DNA from: Bretschneidera sinensis
Taxonomy: Eukaryota; Streptophyta; Magnoliopsida; Brassicales; Akaniaceae
NCBI GenBank assembly: GCA_023935145.1
Contig: CM043699.1
Location: forward strand, 145,995,536 to 146,059,535
DNA length: 64,000 nucleotides
Direction of reading: 5' to 3'
The translations under genes and the position numbers were made by a program. Shown piece by piece: positions 36,005 through 48,191 of this stretch (within the stretch, counting starts at the first letter, position 1; every line of letters starts with the position of its first letter). The notes beneath the pieces were generated by a model, which was not told the origin of the DNA, made no database searches, and was given only the letters and a program-made list of their open reading frames with translations.

Positions 36005-39000
36005 TACAAGTTGCTGGGAAATATAGTACAAAATTAATGCAGTGGAGATCTTATCTCTAAGAAGGTGACTGATGATGAGGCAATGTCCTCTATGTTGTGG
36101 CATCAAAGGCTTGGGTATATTGGTGAAAATGGGCTATCTAATTTATTGTCAAAGCAGATGGTGAAGAGAGTCCTAGATTGCTCCATGGGATTCGGTTTCT
36201 GTGAGCATTGCCAACATGGCAAGCAGAACTGTGTGAGTTTTAAGTCCGCTGGCACGAGGGCAAAAAGTATTATGGATTTAATACATAGTGATATGTTTGG
36301 GCCAGTTCTAATCCAATCTCTTGGAAAATAAAGGAATTATGTCTCTTTCATGATTTTTCAAGGTACGCGTGGATTTATTTCATTAAGAGTAAAGCTGAAG
36401 TATCTGATAAGTTTTGTGAGTTTAAAGCATTGGTAGAAAATCAGATGGAAAGAAAGATAAAAGATTCTAAGAACAGATAATCGACGGGAATTTTTCTCAG
36501 ACAAGCTTGAACAATTCTGTGTAGCAAATGACATTTCAAGATAGAAGACAACTCCATATACATCTCAACAGAATGGGGTAGCCGAGAGACTCAATCGGTC
36601 ACTCATTGAGAAATCGATGAGTATATTGAGTTATTTAGGCTTGGAGCAAAAGTTCTAGGCAGAGTCTGTAGCTATGGCATGTTATCTAAAGAACAGGTCA
36701 CCTACATCAGCTTTATAAGATCAGACACCATTTGAGGCATTCTTCGGGAAGAAGCCGAGTTTGGCTCATGTTAGGGTGTTTGGGTGTGATGCTTATATAC
36801 ATGTGCCAAAAGAAAAGATGAACAAACTTAATAACAAATTAGTGAAGTGTATATTCATTGGTTATAAGGATAGGGTCAAGGGATACAAGTTATGGAATCC
36901 AGAAAACAAGAGTATAGTTTACAACAGAGATGTTGTGTTCAGAGAAACACAAATGAATGTAGTGGCTGTCCAAGATGTAACAGAATAGTCGAAACAGGTT
37001 CAGATTGATCTTAGCTCGAGAGATAAAGAGTGGGAGACTACCCCACAGACTGCACCAGATACTGAGTCAGCTTGTGCAAGATATTCATGTTTCTGATGTA
37101 GAGATTGAGGATCCAGATGCTGGCTCGGAGGTAGAGACCATGTCTGTTATAAGAAGATCCACACGAGTTAGGAGACCACCCATAAGGTATTTCTCTAGTG
37201 CTTGCAGTGCATTATATGCTTTAAATATTACCGGTGATGATCCTAGCACAGTGAAAGAGGCAAGGACCTCAGATGAGGCAAATCTATGAGAGGATGTTAT
37301 GAAAAAGGAGATACAAGCACTGGATAAGAATGAAACATGGAGCATTGTGAAATTGCCAAAAGATAGGAAGAAAATTGGGTGCAAATGGATTTTCAAAAAG
37401 AAAACAAATGCAGATGGAATGGTAGAAAAGTACAAGGCACGTATGGTTACAAAGGAGTACTCGCAAATAGAGGGAACTGACTATGGTTAGATATTTTCCC
37501 TGGTAACAGAGTTGACATTTATCATATGTGTCTTATCTATGGTAACTGCTTATGATCTAGAGATTGAGCAACTACATGTGAAGACAGCTTTCCTTTATGG
37601 GGACTTAGAAGAGGAAATTTACATGAAACAGCTCGAAGGCCTTATGAGCAAAGGTAAGGAAGAGCTGGTTTATAAATTGAAAAAGTCTCTATTTGGACTA
37701 AAGCAGTCACCACGGATGTGGTACCAGAAGTTTGATACATATGCCATTCAACTTGGGTTCACTCGTAGCTATGCTAATCACTGCGTCTACGTGAAAAGGT
37801 TAGGGGTTGATTTTGTCATTTTAACCTTGTATGTGCATGATATACTATTGATTAAAAATAACATGAAGATAATTAGCACTGTGAAAGCATTGTTGGCAAG
37901 GCAGTTTGACATAAAAAAACCTAGGGCCAACGAACTTTATCTTTGGCATGCAGATAAATAGGGATCGTGAAAATCGAAAACTATGGCTAAGTCAGAAGAA
38001 GTATATTGAAGAAGTGTTGAAGAAATTCAACATGTCTGACAGCAAGACGATAGGGACTCCTATGCTTTTGGGAACCAAGTTATCTGTGGAACAATGTCCG
38101 AAGACAGAGGAATAAGCTAAAGATATGGTGCACATACCTTATGCTAGTGCAGTTGGAAGCTTGATGTATGCCATGGTTGATAGAAGGTTAAATATTCATA
38201 TTTAAGCCCCTTAATTTACATTTATTAGGCCTTGATTTATGTTATTTTAGTCCATTTTACTTCATTTCTGTGTTTTACATGGTTTTTATAGGTCTATGAA
38301 GAAAATGAAACATTTTGGAAGCTTTTGGAGCTTAAAAGGAAGAAAACTGGAAAACCTGGAGTAGATACTGTCTGAAGTGCGATCGAACGCACCAGGAAGG
38401 GCGATCGAGCACAACCTTGCGATCGAGAGCACTACATGTGCGATCGAGCGCACATGTACGGGCGTGAACAGTAAAGCGACGGAACCAGTTTTGGAAATGA
38501 ATAAGTTTTATGTTTTAGAAAAGTTTAGGGTTCCTGGGGCTTCTAGGATTATTCACCCCTTATAAATATACCTGTAAAACACACACAATGAACATCATCT
38601 AATCCCTTCTTTTATCTTTTAATCTCTTTTTAGAGTAGATCTCCCTTTTGGGAGGATCAAGCTCCCTTTTAGTTTTAGTTTTTGTTCGGGGAGACTGAAG
38701 GCTGGACGAGCCCGAAGGAAGAGATTGTGGAGACAAATTGATGACTCTTCTCCATAATGTTTTCGGGTTTCTTCTTTCCTTTTTATCTTATTATGTGTAA
38801 TTAACTTTTTGGTAAGGGCTTGGTTGAAGCCCTAATTATGTTTACTCAATAATTCAGTATTGGCGCCTTTGTGATATTTACGTTGTGTTGCTTAACTTGA
38901 TTAATGCCTGTGTTTATTTAAAATTCCTCATATGTATTTGTTTGATCATCATATGCATATGGTATGGATTAGTTAGTTGAATCAATTTGGATGACCAAGT

Positions 39001-40170
39001 CCTGGGTTCAACAATAGTAACAAAAGATATCCACACCGGATTCTTGGATTAATCAACATGGGAAACCGGGAGTAGATACCATGCCCTAGGTCTCATCTGG
39101 TTATCGATTTCCACAGATCTTAAGCTCTCTTAAGGAATAACTCAGTAGATACCATGCTGAATCCCTTAAGAAAGAGAAGAGTTAGAGTAGATACCATGCC
39201 TAACTCGTTGCTTAGGGAGATCAATAGCTTAAGAAGTAGATATCATGCCCTTAAGTTGACAAACATTAGGTATACATGACATTTATAAAGCATTGGCATA
39301 CTGTTGTATTGTGTAGCATAATTAGTGGTGGATATCAAGTCCCTACGTCTTTATTATTATTATTTCAAACCCAATATTTATTTCTCTTATTTTTATTTTA
39401 TTATTGCAAAACTAATTCTAAGTTGAAATTTACCAATCCCTGTGGAGATGATCTTGCATTCGCACACTATACTACTGTAGACCTTGTGCACTTTTAAGTA
39501 AAATAAGTTCGGTTATTTGCTTATTTATTTAGGTAAATAATCGCACAACAATTGTGCGTACGAGACCAGATATTGCCCAAGTAGTAGGAGTATTGAGTAG
39601 ATATATGTCTAATGTTGGGAAAGAACATTGGACCGCAATAAAGAGAGTTCTGAGATATCTTCATGGCACGTCAGAGTTTGTATTATGTTATGGAGGTAAG
39701 AAGAATCTTGATATTGTAGGATCAGTTGATGCTGACTGGGGAGGAGACATTGATAGCAGAAGGTCTATAAGTGGGTATGTGTTCAATCTGTTTGGTGGGG
39801 CAGTAAGTTGGATGAGCAAAAAGGCAAAGTATTGTTGCCCTTTCATTTATAAAAGTAAAGTATATAGCAATAACTCATGCTGGAAAGGAAGCGGTTTGGC
39901 TTCAAACAAAAAACAATGAAGGTGAAATATGACAATCAAGGTGCTATCTTCTTAGCAAAGAATCCTGCATTTCATTCACAGACGAAGCACATTAATATCA
40001 AATATCACTTCATCTAGGAGAAAATTGAAGAAAATGTGATAATCTTAGAGAAAGTCTATACAGTAGTGAACAACGTAGATTTCTTGACTAAAGCCGTTAG
40101 TCTAGCAAAGTTTGAGTAGTGTGCCATTGAGGTGGGCTTGAAGAAACAAAGTCCTCGAAAGTTTTTCATG
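36005..40170 (+). pseudogene. Ty1-copia pol remnant (integrase, RT, RNase H), split by a solo LTR
   Basis: Plus-strand pieces in order are the pre-integrase zinc region WHQRLGYIGENGLS and CEHCQHGKQN (36065-36331), a broken integrase core with TSQQNGVAERLNR near 36560-36600, and the FGCDAYIHVPKEKMNKL segment (36761-36988). RT follows at 37299-37961 with KIGCKWIFKKK and LYVHDILLI, in which the second catalytic position reads H for D. RNase H resumes at 39554 with TRPDIAQVVGVLSRYM and SRRSISGYVF. An Athila-like solo LTR lies between RT and RNase H (38178-39549). Stops and shifts occur throughout. The type resembles Tork/Tnt1. Confidence 0.85.
38178..39549 (+). mobile_element. Solo LTR of an Athila-like family inside the copia element
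   Basis: It begins TGATAGAAGG and ends CGCACAACA. Flanks ATGGT (38173-38177) and ATTGT (39550-39554) are a 5-bp duplication with one mismatch, and the copia frame continues correctly when the LTR is ignored. The U5 end (CTGTGGAGATGATCTTGCA onward) parallels that of the Athila LTRs at 41291 and 49510. It also shares their GCGATCGAGCGCA-type palindrome cluster (38378-38462), but overall it is a different family. A TTATAAATATACC box lies near 38563. No internal region remains, as after LTR-LTR recombination. Confidence 0.8.
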
Positions 40171-40198
40171 TGTGTGAAGTATTTACCAAGTGGGAGAT

Positions 40199-40620
40199 TG
40201 TTAGAGTTGGTGCATACTTCATGGGACTAGATTTTTAGAACCCGGTCGAACACGGGGGGCTCGGGCAGTGGTTAGGGGGCAACACCCCTGAAACTTTTGG
40301 GCCATGTACATGAGTTAGGCCTGGTTTTTTGCTTAGTGGTTTGGGCTTGGGCCCATGAAGAGCTATAGTTCTGCAGCAGAATGGAATCCTAATTAGACCC
40401 TAATTAGGACGTCTTAAGTTGCATATAAATACTCTTTATGTACTGAGCATACATTTTAATAGAAAGATTTGTGAGATTGATAATAAGAAACTTCTAGCAG
40501 GACGTAACCCTATTCTTGGGTGAAACTGGGTAAATCTTGTCTTCTTTTCTTTCAGTTATAATTCATGTGATTGACAAGTCTTGAATCATTCAAATCAAGC
40601 TTCATATTCCTTCCAGCAGA
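40199..40620 (+). repeat. 3' LTR of the plus-strand copia element
   Basis: AAGTGGGAGAT is the copia polypurine tract, followed at once by TGTTAGAGTTGG, a common LTR start. A CATATAAATAC box near 40421 and an R/U5-like region follow. The right end is uncertain. Confidence 0.6.
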
Positions 40621-41285
40621 AAATGGGATTAGTTGATTCTGAGATTGATTTGAGAATGGTTGCTGAACTGTCTCCGTCTCAATGTTTTGTTTCTTGAATG
40701 CTTCGACTTTATTGGAAACTCTTTTGAGTTCTTGCTATAATGGAGCAATCTTATCCCTAAAAAACTTGCCTAATCTTTCCCAGGAAAACTCGTTTCTATT
40801 TGCTTTTGATTTGACACCTTCTGCCATTTATGAATATCTGTAAAAAGATTTGTGTTAAGAACAATCAAGGAACCAAATTGATATACTCAACTAGTAGGTT
40901 GATGTATCAGGAGGATTGGTTGTATGAGGTGATTTAGAAAAGAAAGAAAATGGAAGGGAGAAGGGCTCTTGAATCAAGTTCAAGAAGACTCCAAGAAGAA
41001 AGAAGATATGAATTATGAATTTGCTTCTCTGATTATTTAATTTCCTCTTTAGCTAATATATCTTAATAGTTCTAGAGTTAGTTATAAGATTACTAACTTT
41101 CCCTCTAACTCAACTATCCGCTAATAAAATTAACTAATAGCTGCAGATTACAGTTTGTAATACTAGTAGTAGTAAAAGATCCTTTAGTTCATGTTGTATA
41201 TAGTTGTTTTAGCTGTAGTCCTTTGGTTTCTGTCTTCTGATCCAACTGTTAATTATATCCTCCTAACCACTGAGGTTTCCTTAAG
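40621..41285 (-). mobile_element. Retroelement leader and gag start, minus orientation, interrupted by the Athila element
   Basis: On the minus strand a frame starts at about 40828 with MAEGVKSKANRNEFSWERLG and continues with RVSNKVEAFKKQN (one stop between). It is gag-like but of unassigned family. To its right is LTR-like AT-rich sequence to 41285, which resumes after the Athila insertion at 50766-50866. Confidence 0.5.
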
Positions 41286-41290
41286 CTTTC

Positions 41291-42540
41291 TGATGAGTCT
41301 TAAATATTGCATATTTTAGACCCTTAACTTAAATTTGTTATGCTCTTAGTTAGTATTATTTATCTTTATTTTACGTTTTTCTTGTGTTTAGTGTGTTTTT
41401 ACAGCTTTGTGGAGAAAATGAAGTATTTCAGGAGATTTGAAGCTTCTGGAGACATTGCGATCGATCGCACGAGATATGCGATCGAGCGCACCTGCCTACG
41501 AACGAGCGCATGGTCAACATCCCACATCGAAATATTTGAAGTTCAGTGCATCTGCGCTCGATCGCAGCAGACATGAGATCGAGCGCACATGAGATCGTGC
41601 GCACAAGACATGCGATCGATCGTACCTGCGATCGATCGCACCACACTGCGATCGAGCGCACACGGGCCAGTATCCCACATCGTTTCTGAAAGCCACATTA
41701 CTCCGGGTCTTCTCCTATATAAGCACCATCTGGCGTCATAATCCAGTGTACAATTCCTGAGCCACTTTGGTGTTTACTGGTGGACGTCTGTCAGCATTCT
41801 GGTGGATCCCGAAGGCATTGCTACCACGAGGGGAAGCGCCGCCCGGCAGCGAGTGGAATTTCTCCCATGTAAAGTTGTTTATTTATTTCTTTATATTCAC
41901 TTGTTTTAGTTTAAATGTTTAGCACTTGTTATTATAGTTTTATAGTTATGAGTGGCTAGACTCTTCAGCTAAGGTTGAAGATGAAGCCCCGCCGTTGTTT
42001 GGCGTAGTAGTTCAGATTTGCTTGTACAAATCTGACAATTTTTAGTATAAATGTTCTGTCAATTATTTGAGTTAATCTTATAATTGATTGAGTTTAAATT
42101 GTCTGTTGGATTTTGTTTGTGTTTCATCTGATGGATACATTGAATGCTTTTCGATTAAATTGGATTCCCTTTGTGATTTGTTAAGCGTGGATATATCGGG
42201 TGCTTTTGGTTTAGTTGGGATATTCTTTGTTTTTTGCCTTATAGTTGGATTCATTGAATGTTTTGATAGGCTATATTTTTAGAACATGTATGCTTAACTT
42301 CGGTGGGGTGGATTCAGAAACCTTAGTGCTTTTTTTATTATTAGTTTTAAAATCAACTTAGTTTAGTTTTAATTTGTTTTCTAAAATATCATTCACAATT
42401 CGGAACTAGGTTAAGATAAAGTTAGTTTAGATTAAAAATATATTTTCACAACATAATTCCCTGTGGATTCGACCTCGCACTTGCACAACGCTATACTGCA
42501 AACGACTCGTGCGCTTGCGAGTAATTTAAAACTCACAACA
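41291..42540 (+). repeat. Left LTR of the Athila-like element
   Basis: Begins TGATGAGTC and ends CTCACAACA, 1250 bp. A cluster of GCGATCGATCGCA and GCGATCGAGCGCA motifs occupies 41456-41664. A CCTATATAAGCACC promoter box lies at about 41714-41727. Reading frames inside it are accidental. Confidence 0.93.
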
Positions 42541-42546
42541 AGTTTT

Positions 42547-42564
42547 TGGCGCCGTTGCCGGGGA
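42547..42564 (+). promoter_or_regulatory. Primer binding site, tRNA-Asp type
   Basis: TGGCGCCGTTGCCGGGGA is complementary to the 3' end of plant tRNA-Asp(GTC) and lies six bases after the LTR. This is the usual Athila primer site. Confidence 0.9.
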
Positions 42565-42704
42565 ATTGTTTTGTTTGTGAAATTTTTTTTTGTCTGAATT
42601 GATTTTATTTTTCTACTAGTTAATTTAATTCATAAAAAAAAAATTGAGTTTGCTTTATTCTATTACTTCTGCTGATTAGTATCTCATTATTTTTCTGTTG
42701 GTGT

Positions 42705-44447
42705 ATGCTTGGTCGGAGATCCTTGAACTTAGATTTGATACATTTAGATCCCGATTTAGAAAGAACTCTTAGGAGACAGAAAAGAGCGCTAGTTGAGAGA
42801 GAGACTGCTGAGATGGGAGAAAATTTTAATCATCCTGAACATGTAGAGCAACCTAGAGCTTGGAACGTGGACTCCACTACATCCCTTAGGGATTTGTTCG
42901 CACCCGTTGCGACTAACTCATCTTCCTGCATAGTGTTGCCACCAACCAATGCCACACACTTTGATTTGAAGCCACATATTATCCAACTCCTACCCTCATT
43001 CCATGGCTTAGATCTTGAAAATCCTTATAGTCATGTGAAGAAGTTCAAAGGCATTTGTGCTACATTCAAATTCCAGAACTTCTCTGAGGAGTCAGTCCAT
43101 CTTCGACTCTTCCCTTTGTCCCTTCACGATAGAGCTAGAGCGTGGTTGGACTCCAACACGTCCGGATCTATCACATCTTGGGAAAACCTACTTAGCAAAT
43201 TTTACCATAAGTTTTTCCCAATGTCTAGAGTGAATGAGTGCCGTAAAGAGATTAGCTCTTTCACTCAGGACGAGGATGAGAAGTTCTCTGAAAGCTGGAA
43301 GCGCTTTAAAGAGTTACTGATCAGATGCCCTCCACATGGATATGAGAAGTGGAGACTCGTTCAATTCTTCTACCAAGGGTTGACTCAACCCAACCGTAGC
43401 ATGATCGAGTCTATGAATGGGGGGGCATTCTTGAGTCTGACAGGAGACAAAGCATATATGGCGTTGGACAAGTTGTCCGACAACTCACAGCAGTGGGATT
43501 TTTCAAGCTGTCGAGATAAGTCCATTCGTGCTCCTAAAAGGGGAGGCATCTATGAGGTCAGAGAGGACGCTGATTTGATGATAAAGTTAGATGCCCTCAC
43601 CAAGAAGATTGGCGCTCTCACTGTGAGCCAATCCATCAATGCTGCCAACACATTCAATGTTGAAAGCTGTTCCATCTGTGCTAGTCCCATGCATCTAGCA
43701 CAGAATTGCCCATCAATGCCGGCTTATGCCGAGTATCCTATGGAACAAGTAAGCACTTTTAATGACTTTCGAAAGCAGTCAAATGGATCGTACTCCGAGA
43801 CGTACAATCCAGGGTGGCGGAACCACCCAAATTTTTCATGGAGGCAGAACCAACCAATGAATCAGGGAGGATTCTCTCATCATGCTCAAAATCAATATCC
43901 TCCCGGATTTGCCCCACAAATTCCTAATCATGGTCGTTCTGCCCATCCAGCACCTTCACCTGCTTACCATGCACCCGCTCAAACACCAGCGCCAGTTTCA
44001 CAGTCGCTTGAGGACACCCTTAAAGAATTCATGAAGGCGACTAGCCAAAATATGAGCGATGTGAGGAGTGCAACAATGGTAAACACCCAAGCAATTGCCA
44101 AGCTGGAGAGTCAAATAGGGCAAATTGCAAGTCACTTGGGTGAGAGAGAGAAAGGAAAGTTCCCCAGTCAGCCCGTGCAAAACCCAAAAGGACAATTTAT
44201 GGTTGAGAGTTCATCAACTCCTACGCATGGGGAGGAACAAGTACAGTCGATTGTCACACTAAGGTCTGAAAGACAAGTGGACAATCAAGTTGAAGAGAGC
44301 CCTGCTATGCAGCAAGGGCCAGGGAGTGGCAACACAGAGAAGAGAGATGTTGAGCCATCTACAGCCACACCTACTGAAAAAGACCCTCCTAGGTCGTTTG
44401 TACCTAGAGCGCCCTACCCCGAAAGATTACAGGCGCCCAAGAAATGA
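42705..44447 (+). CDS. Athila-like Gag (580 codons, ends at the first in-frame TGA)
   Basis: The frame opens at an ATG at 42705 and runs 580 codons. A retrotransposon Gag domain spans roughly residues 90-230 (IIQLLPSFHGLDLENPY; RLFPLSLHDRARAWLDS). A CCHC zinc knuckle follows near residue 322 (CSICASPMHLAQNC, correct spacing), then a long proline/glutamine-rich linker. Gag forms the cytoplasmic particle around element RNA. The TGA at 44445-44447 lies in the same frame as the downstream pol, so what remains here is a gag-only product. The domain itself looks intact. Confidence 0.88.
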   Translation: MLGRRSLNLDLIHLDPDLERTLRRQKRALVERETAEMGENFNHPEHVEQPRAWNVDSTTSLRDLFAPVATNSSSCIVLPPTNATHFDLKPHIIQLLPSFHGLDLENPYSHVKKFKGICATFKFQNFSEESVHLRLFPLSLHDRARAWLDSNTSGSITSWENLLSKFYHKFFPMSRVNECRKEISSFTQDEDEKFSESWKRFKELLIRCPPHGYEKWRLVQFFYQGLTQPNRSMIESMNGGAFLSLTGDKAYMALDKLSDNSQQWDFSSCRDKSIRAPKRGGIYEVREDADLMIKLDALTKKIGALTVSQSINAANTFNVESCSICASPMHLAQNCPSMPAYAEYPMEQVSTFNDFRKQSNGSYSETYNPGWRNHPNFSWRQNQPMNQGGFSHHAQNQYPPGFAPQIPNHGRSAHPAPSPAYHAPAQTPAPVSQSLEDTLKEFMKATSQNMSDVRSATMVNTQAIAKLESQIGQIASHLGEREKGKFPSQPVQNPKGQFMVESSSTPTHGEEQVQSIVTLRSERQVDNQVEESPAMQQGPGSGNTEKRDVEPSTATPTEKDPPRSFVPRAPYPERLQAPKK

Positions 44448-47400
44448 GGGAAGTATGAGGAAATTCTGGAGGTATTCAAGCAAGTCCAAATCAATATCCC
44501 ATTTTTGGATGCCATCCATCAAGTGCCATCATATGCCAAGTTTTTAAAGGACTTGGTCACTATCAAGAGGAGAACGAATGTCCCAAAGAAGGCATTTTTG
44601 ACCGAGCAGGTCAGTTCAATCCTTCAGTGCAAGCTACCCATCAAGTATAAGGACCCGAGGTGTCCTACCATCTCTTGCACGATAGGAGTCAGCCATATTG
44701 AGAGGGCCCTTTTGGATCTAGGGGCGAGTGTGAATCTTCTACCCTACTCAGTCTATGTGTAGTTGGGGTTAGGAGAATTGAAGCCCACATCCACGACGCT
44801 TTAATTGGCTGACAGGTCAGTGAAAAGACCACGGGGGATAGTTGAGGATGTTTTGATAAAAGTGGATAAGTTCTATTTCCCCGTGGATTTTATTGTGCTT
44901 GACACAGAGCCGGTTCAGAATGTAGGGATTCAAATACCGGTGATTCTAGAGCGCCCATTCTTAGCCACGGCTAACGCCGTAATCAATTGTAGGACAGGGG
45001 TGATGAAGATCTCCTTCGGAAATATGACAGTGGAGTTGAACATTTTTGATATCACTAGGCAACCACTGGAATATGATGAAATGAGAGATGTGTGCTTGAT
45101 AGAGGAGATTCTTGAGGATACTGTGGATGAATCAAGCATTGAGGATCCCATGGAGGCATGCTTTGCTCACTTTGGAGAGGACTTGGGTTTAGATAAGTTA
45201 CTCGAGGAAGTAAATGCCATTTTGGAGTCTGATCCTCAAGAAAGCAAGAAGGAGGAGGAGAAGATGTCACCCGAACCTCAACAGAAGGAACTTAAGCCTT
45301 TACCAGATAATCTTAAGTATAAGTTCCTGGGTCCAGCATACTGTTTGCCTGTGATAGTAGCTTCAGATTTGGGAGAAGCTCAAGAGGAGAAATTATTAGA
45401 TGTTTTAAGAGAGCACAAGGAAGCTATCGGCTAGACCATTGAGGATATAAAGGGAATCAGCCCCTCGGTGGTGATGCACAGGATACACTTGGAGGAAGAT
45501 GCTAAGCCATCGAGAGAGCCGCAAAGAAGGCTCAACCCTGCTATGCAAGAGGTTATGAGAGCAGAGGTTATTAAGCTGTTAGATGCAGGGATCATTTATC
45601 CCATCTCTGATAGCAAGTGGGTGAGCCCCATTCATGTCGTGCCCAAGCGAGCTGGGTTAACGGTAGTAAAGAATAAGGACGACGAGTTGGTGCCAACTCT
45701 TGTGCAGTCTAGGTGGAGAGTGTGTATAGACTACCGTAAGCTGAACATCGCCACAAGGAAGGATCACTTTCCACTTCCATTTATTGATCACATGGTGGAG
45801 TGTTTGGCTGGGCACGAGTATTATTGCTTTTTGGATGGTTATTCTGGATATAACCAGGTCCCCGTGGACCCCGAAGATCAGGAGAAGACGACATTTACCT
45901 GTCCTTTTGGGACCTTCGCCTACCGTCGCATGCCTTTTGGGTTATGCAATGCACCCGCCACTTTTCAGCGGTGCATGGTCAGTATATTCTCTGACATGGT
46001 AGAGCGGTTCTTGGAGATTTTCATGGACGACTTCTCCATCTTCGGTTCAACATTTGAGGAGTGCATGCACCATCTCTCTTTGGTTTTGGTACGGTGCAAG
46101 GAGAAGAACCTGGTGCTTAATTGGGAGAAGTGTCATTTTATAGTCAAGCAAGGAATTGTACTGGGGCATATCATATCTCATCGAGGGATTGAGGTCGACA
46201 AAACAAAGGTGGATTTGATTTCCAGCCTTCCACCCCCACGTACGGTGAAAGAGGTTCGATCTTTTCTGGGCCATACAGGTTTCTATAGGCGATTTATCCA
46301 GAATTTCAGCAAGATCGCCAGGCCCTTGTGCAAGTTGTTACAAAAAGATGCCCCATTTCTATTTGATGAGGATTGTAAGAAAGCATTTGGGGATCTGAAG
46401 AAAATTCTGATGTCCACACCCATTATTCAGCCACCTAACTGGGATGTGCCCTTTGAGATCATGTGTGATGCATCAGACTATGCTGTTGGAGCTGTTTTGG
46501 GGCAGTGTGTTGATAAACTTCCCCATGCTATCTATTATGCAAGTCGAACTCTAAACGACGCACAACTCAATTACTCTACCACTGAGAAGGAGTTGCTTGC
46601 AGCTGTTTTTGCATTAAACAAGTTCAGATCCTACTTGTTAGGATCTAAAGTCATTATCTACTCGGACCATGCTGCATTGAAGTATCTTTTCTCTAAAAAA
46701 GATGCTAAATCTCGTCTTATCCGATGGATCTTGCTACTTCAAGAGTTCGACATTGAGATTCGGGATAAGAAAGGTTCGGAAAATGTGGTGGCGGACCTTT
46801 TATCTAGATTGATTGTGGAATTCAGTGAGGCTGCCACTCCCATTTCTGAGACCTTTCCTGATGAGCAATTGATGCACATTGCTCACAGTCCCGCACCATG
46901 GTTTGCTGACATAGTGAATTATCTTGTCACCGGACATATGCCCTTGCATTGGGGGAGGCAAGATAAATCAAAATTTTTGGCCATGGTAAAACACTTTTTC
47001 TGGGACGATCCTTACCTGTTCAAGTATTGTCCTGATCAGATCATTAGACGATGTATTCCTAAGCATGACCAATCTAATGTCATCGCCTTTTGTCATGATC
47101 ATGCATGTGGAGGCCATTTTAGTGCTAAAAAGACCGCTGCAAAGATTTTGCAGTGTGGATTTTATTGGCCTACCCTGTTCCGGGACTCTCACACCTACTG
47201 TATATCTTGTGAGCGTTGCCAAAAGCTAGGGAGTCTTTCTAGGAGAAATATGATGCCCCTCAACCCTATTATGATTGTTGAGATTTTTGATGTGTGGGGC
47301 ATTGATTTCATGGGACCATTCCCAAACTCCTTTGGCTACTTATACATTCTAGTTGCTGTGGACTATCTGTCCAAGTGGGTGGAGGCCGTTGCGTGCAAGA

Positions 47401-48191
47401 CCAATGACCACAGAGTTGTGGTCCAGTTCTTGAAAGACACTATTTTTGCTCGTTTTGGTACACCTCGAGCAATCATAAGTGATGGAGGTAAGCACTTTTT
47501 CAACAAGATCTTTGAGCAGTTGATGAAGAAATATTGTATCACGCACAAAGTTGCCTCCCCATATCACCCACAGACGAGTGGTCAAGTGGAAATCTCAAAT
47601 CGCGAGATCAAACATATTTTGGAAAAGACTGTGAACCCTACTAAAAAGGATTGGTCTCTGCGATTGACGGATACACTGTGGGCATATCGGACAGCCTTCA
47701 AGACGCCAATTGGCATGTCCCCCTATCGCATTGTATACGGAAAGGCATGTCACCTTCCGGTTGAATTAGAGCATCGTGCATATTGGGCTGTCAAGCAACT
47801 AAATTTCAATCTTTCCAAGGCTGGCTCACAACAGAAGCTCCAACTCAATGAATTGGAGGAGCTGCGGAATGATGCGTATGAGTGTGCCCGATCATACAAA
47901 GCACAAATGAAGAAGACTCATGACCAAAATATTTTGAGACGAGTTTTTGCGCCGGGTCAGAGAGTTCTTCTTTATAATTCGCGCCTGCATCTTTTTCCAA
48001 GCAAGCTCAAATCCCGATGGTCAGGCCCATTCATTATTCGATCGGTTTTTCCTCATGGGGCCATCGAGATTGAGGATCCTAAGAATGGTAATACTTTCAA
48101 GGTAAATGGACAGAGGCTAAAACCATTCTTAGAGTTGAGGAGTCCGGACATTGAGACGATACTGTTGGAGGATCCTAGTTACTCAGATTGA
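44448..48191 (+). pseudogene. Athila-like Pol in the gag frame, broken by three further stops
   Basis: The frame continues from gag with no shift. In-frame stops are TAG 44760-44762, TAA 44802-44804 and TAG 45432-45434, after the TGA that ends gag. Protease shows LLDLGASVNLLP (about 44711-44745). The long open part 45468-48191 (907 codons) holds RT ([40 protein letters not shown], both active-site aspartates kept), RNase H ([29 protein letters not shown]) and integrase (HDHACGGHF with [34 protein letters not shown]). Its domains are complete, but the stops upstream prevent a normal polyprotein. Autonomous activity is unlikely. Confidence 0.9.

Noticed and set aside
38378..41664. GATCG motif clusters as a possible CRISPR-like array
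   Set aside because: Spacing is irregular, motifs are palindromes inside LTRs, and this is a eukaryotic nuclear genome.
41340..41696. Reading frames rich in R, S, I and A in both Athila LTRs (also 49559-49960)
   Set aside because: They arise from the GATCGA palindrome cluster read in several frames. They are LTR sequence, not genes.
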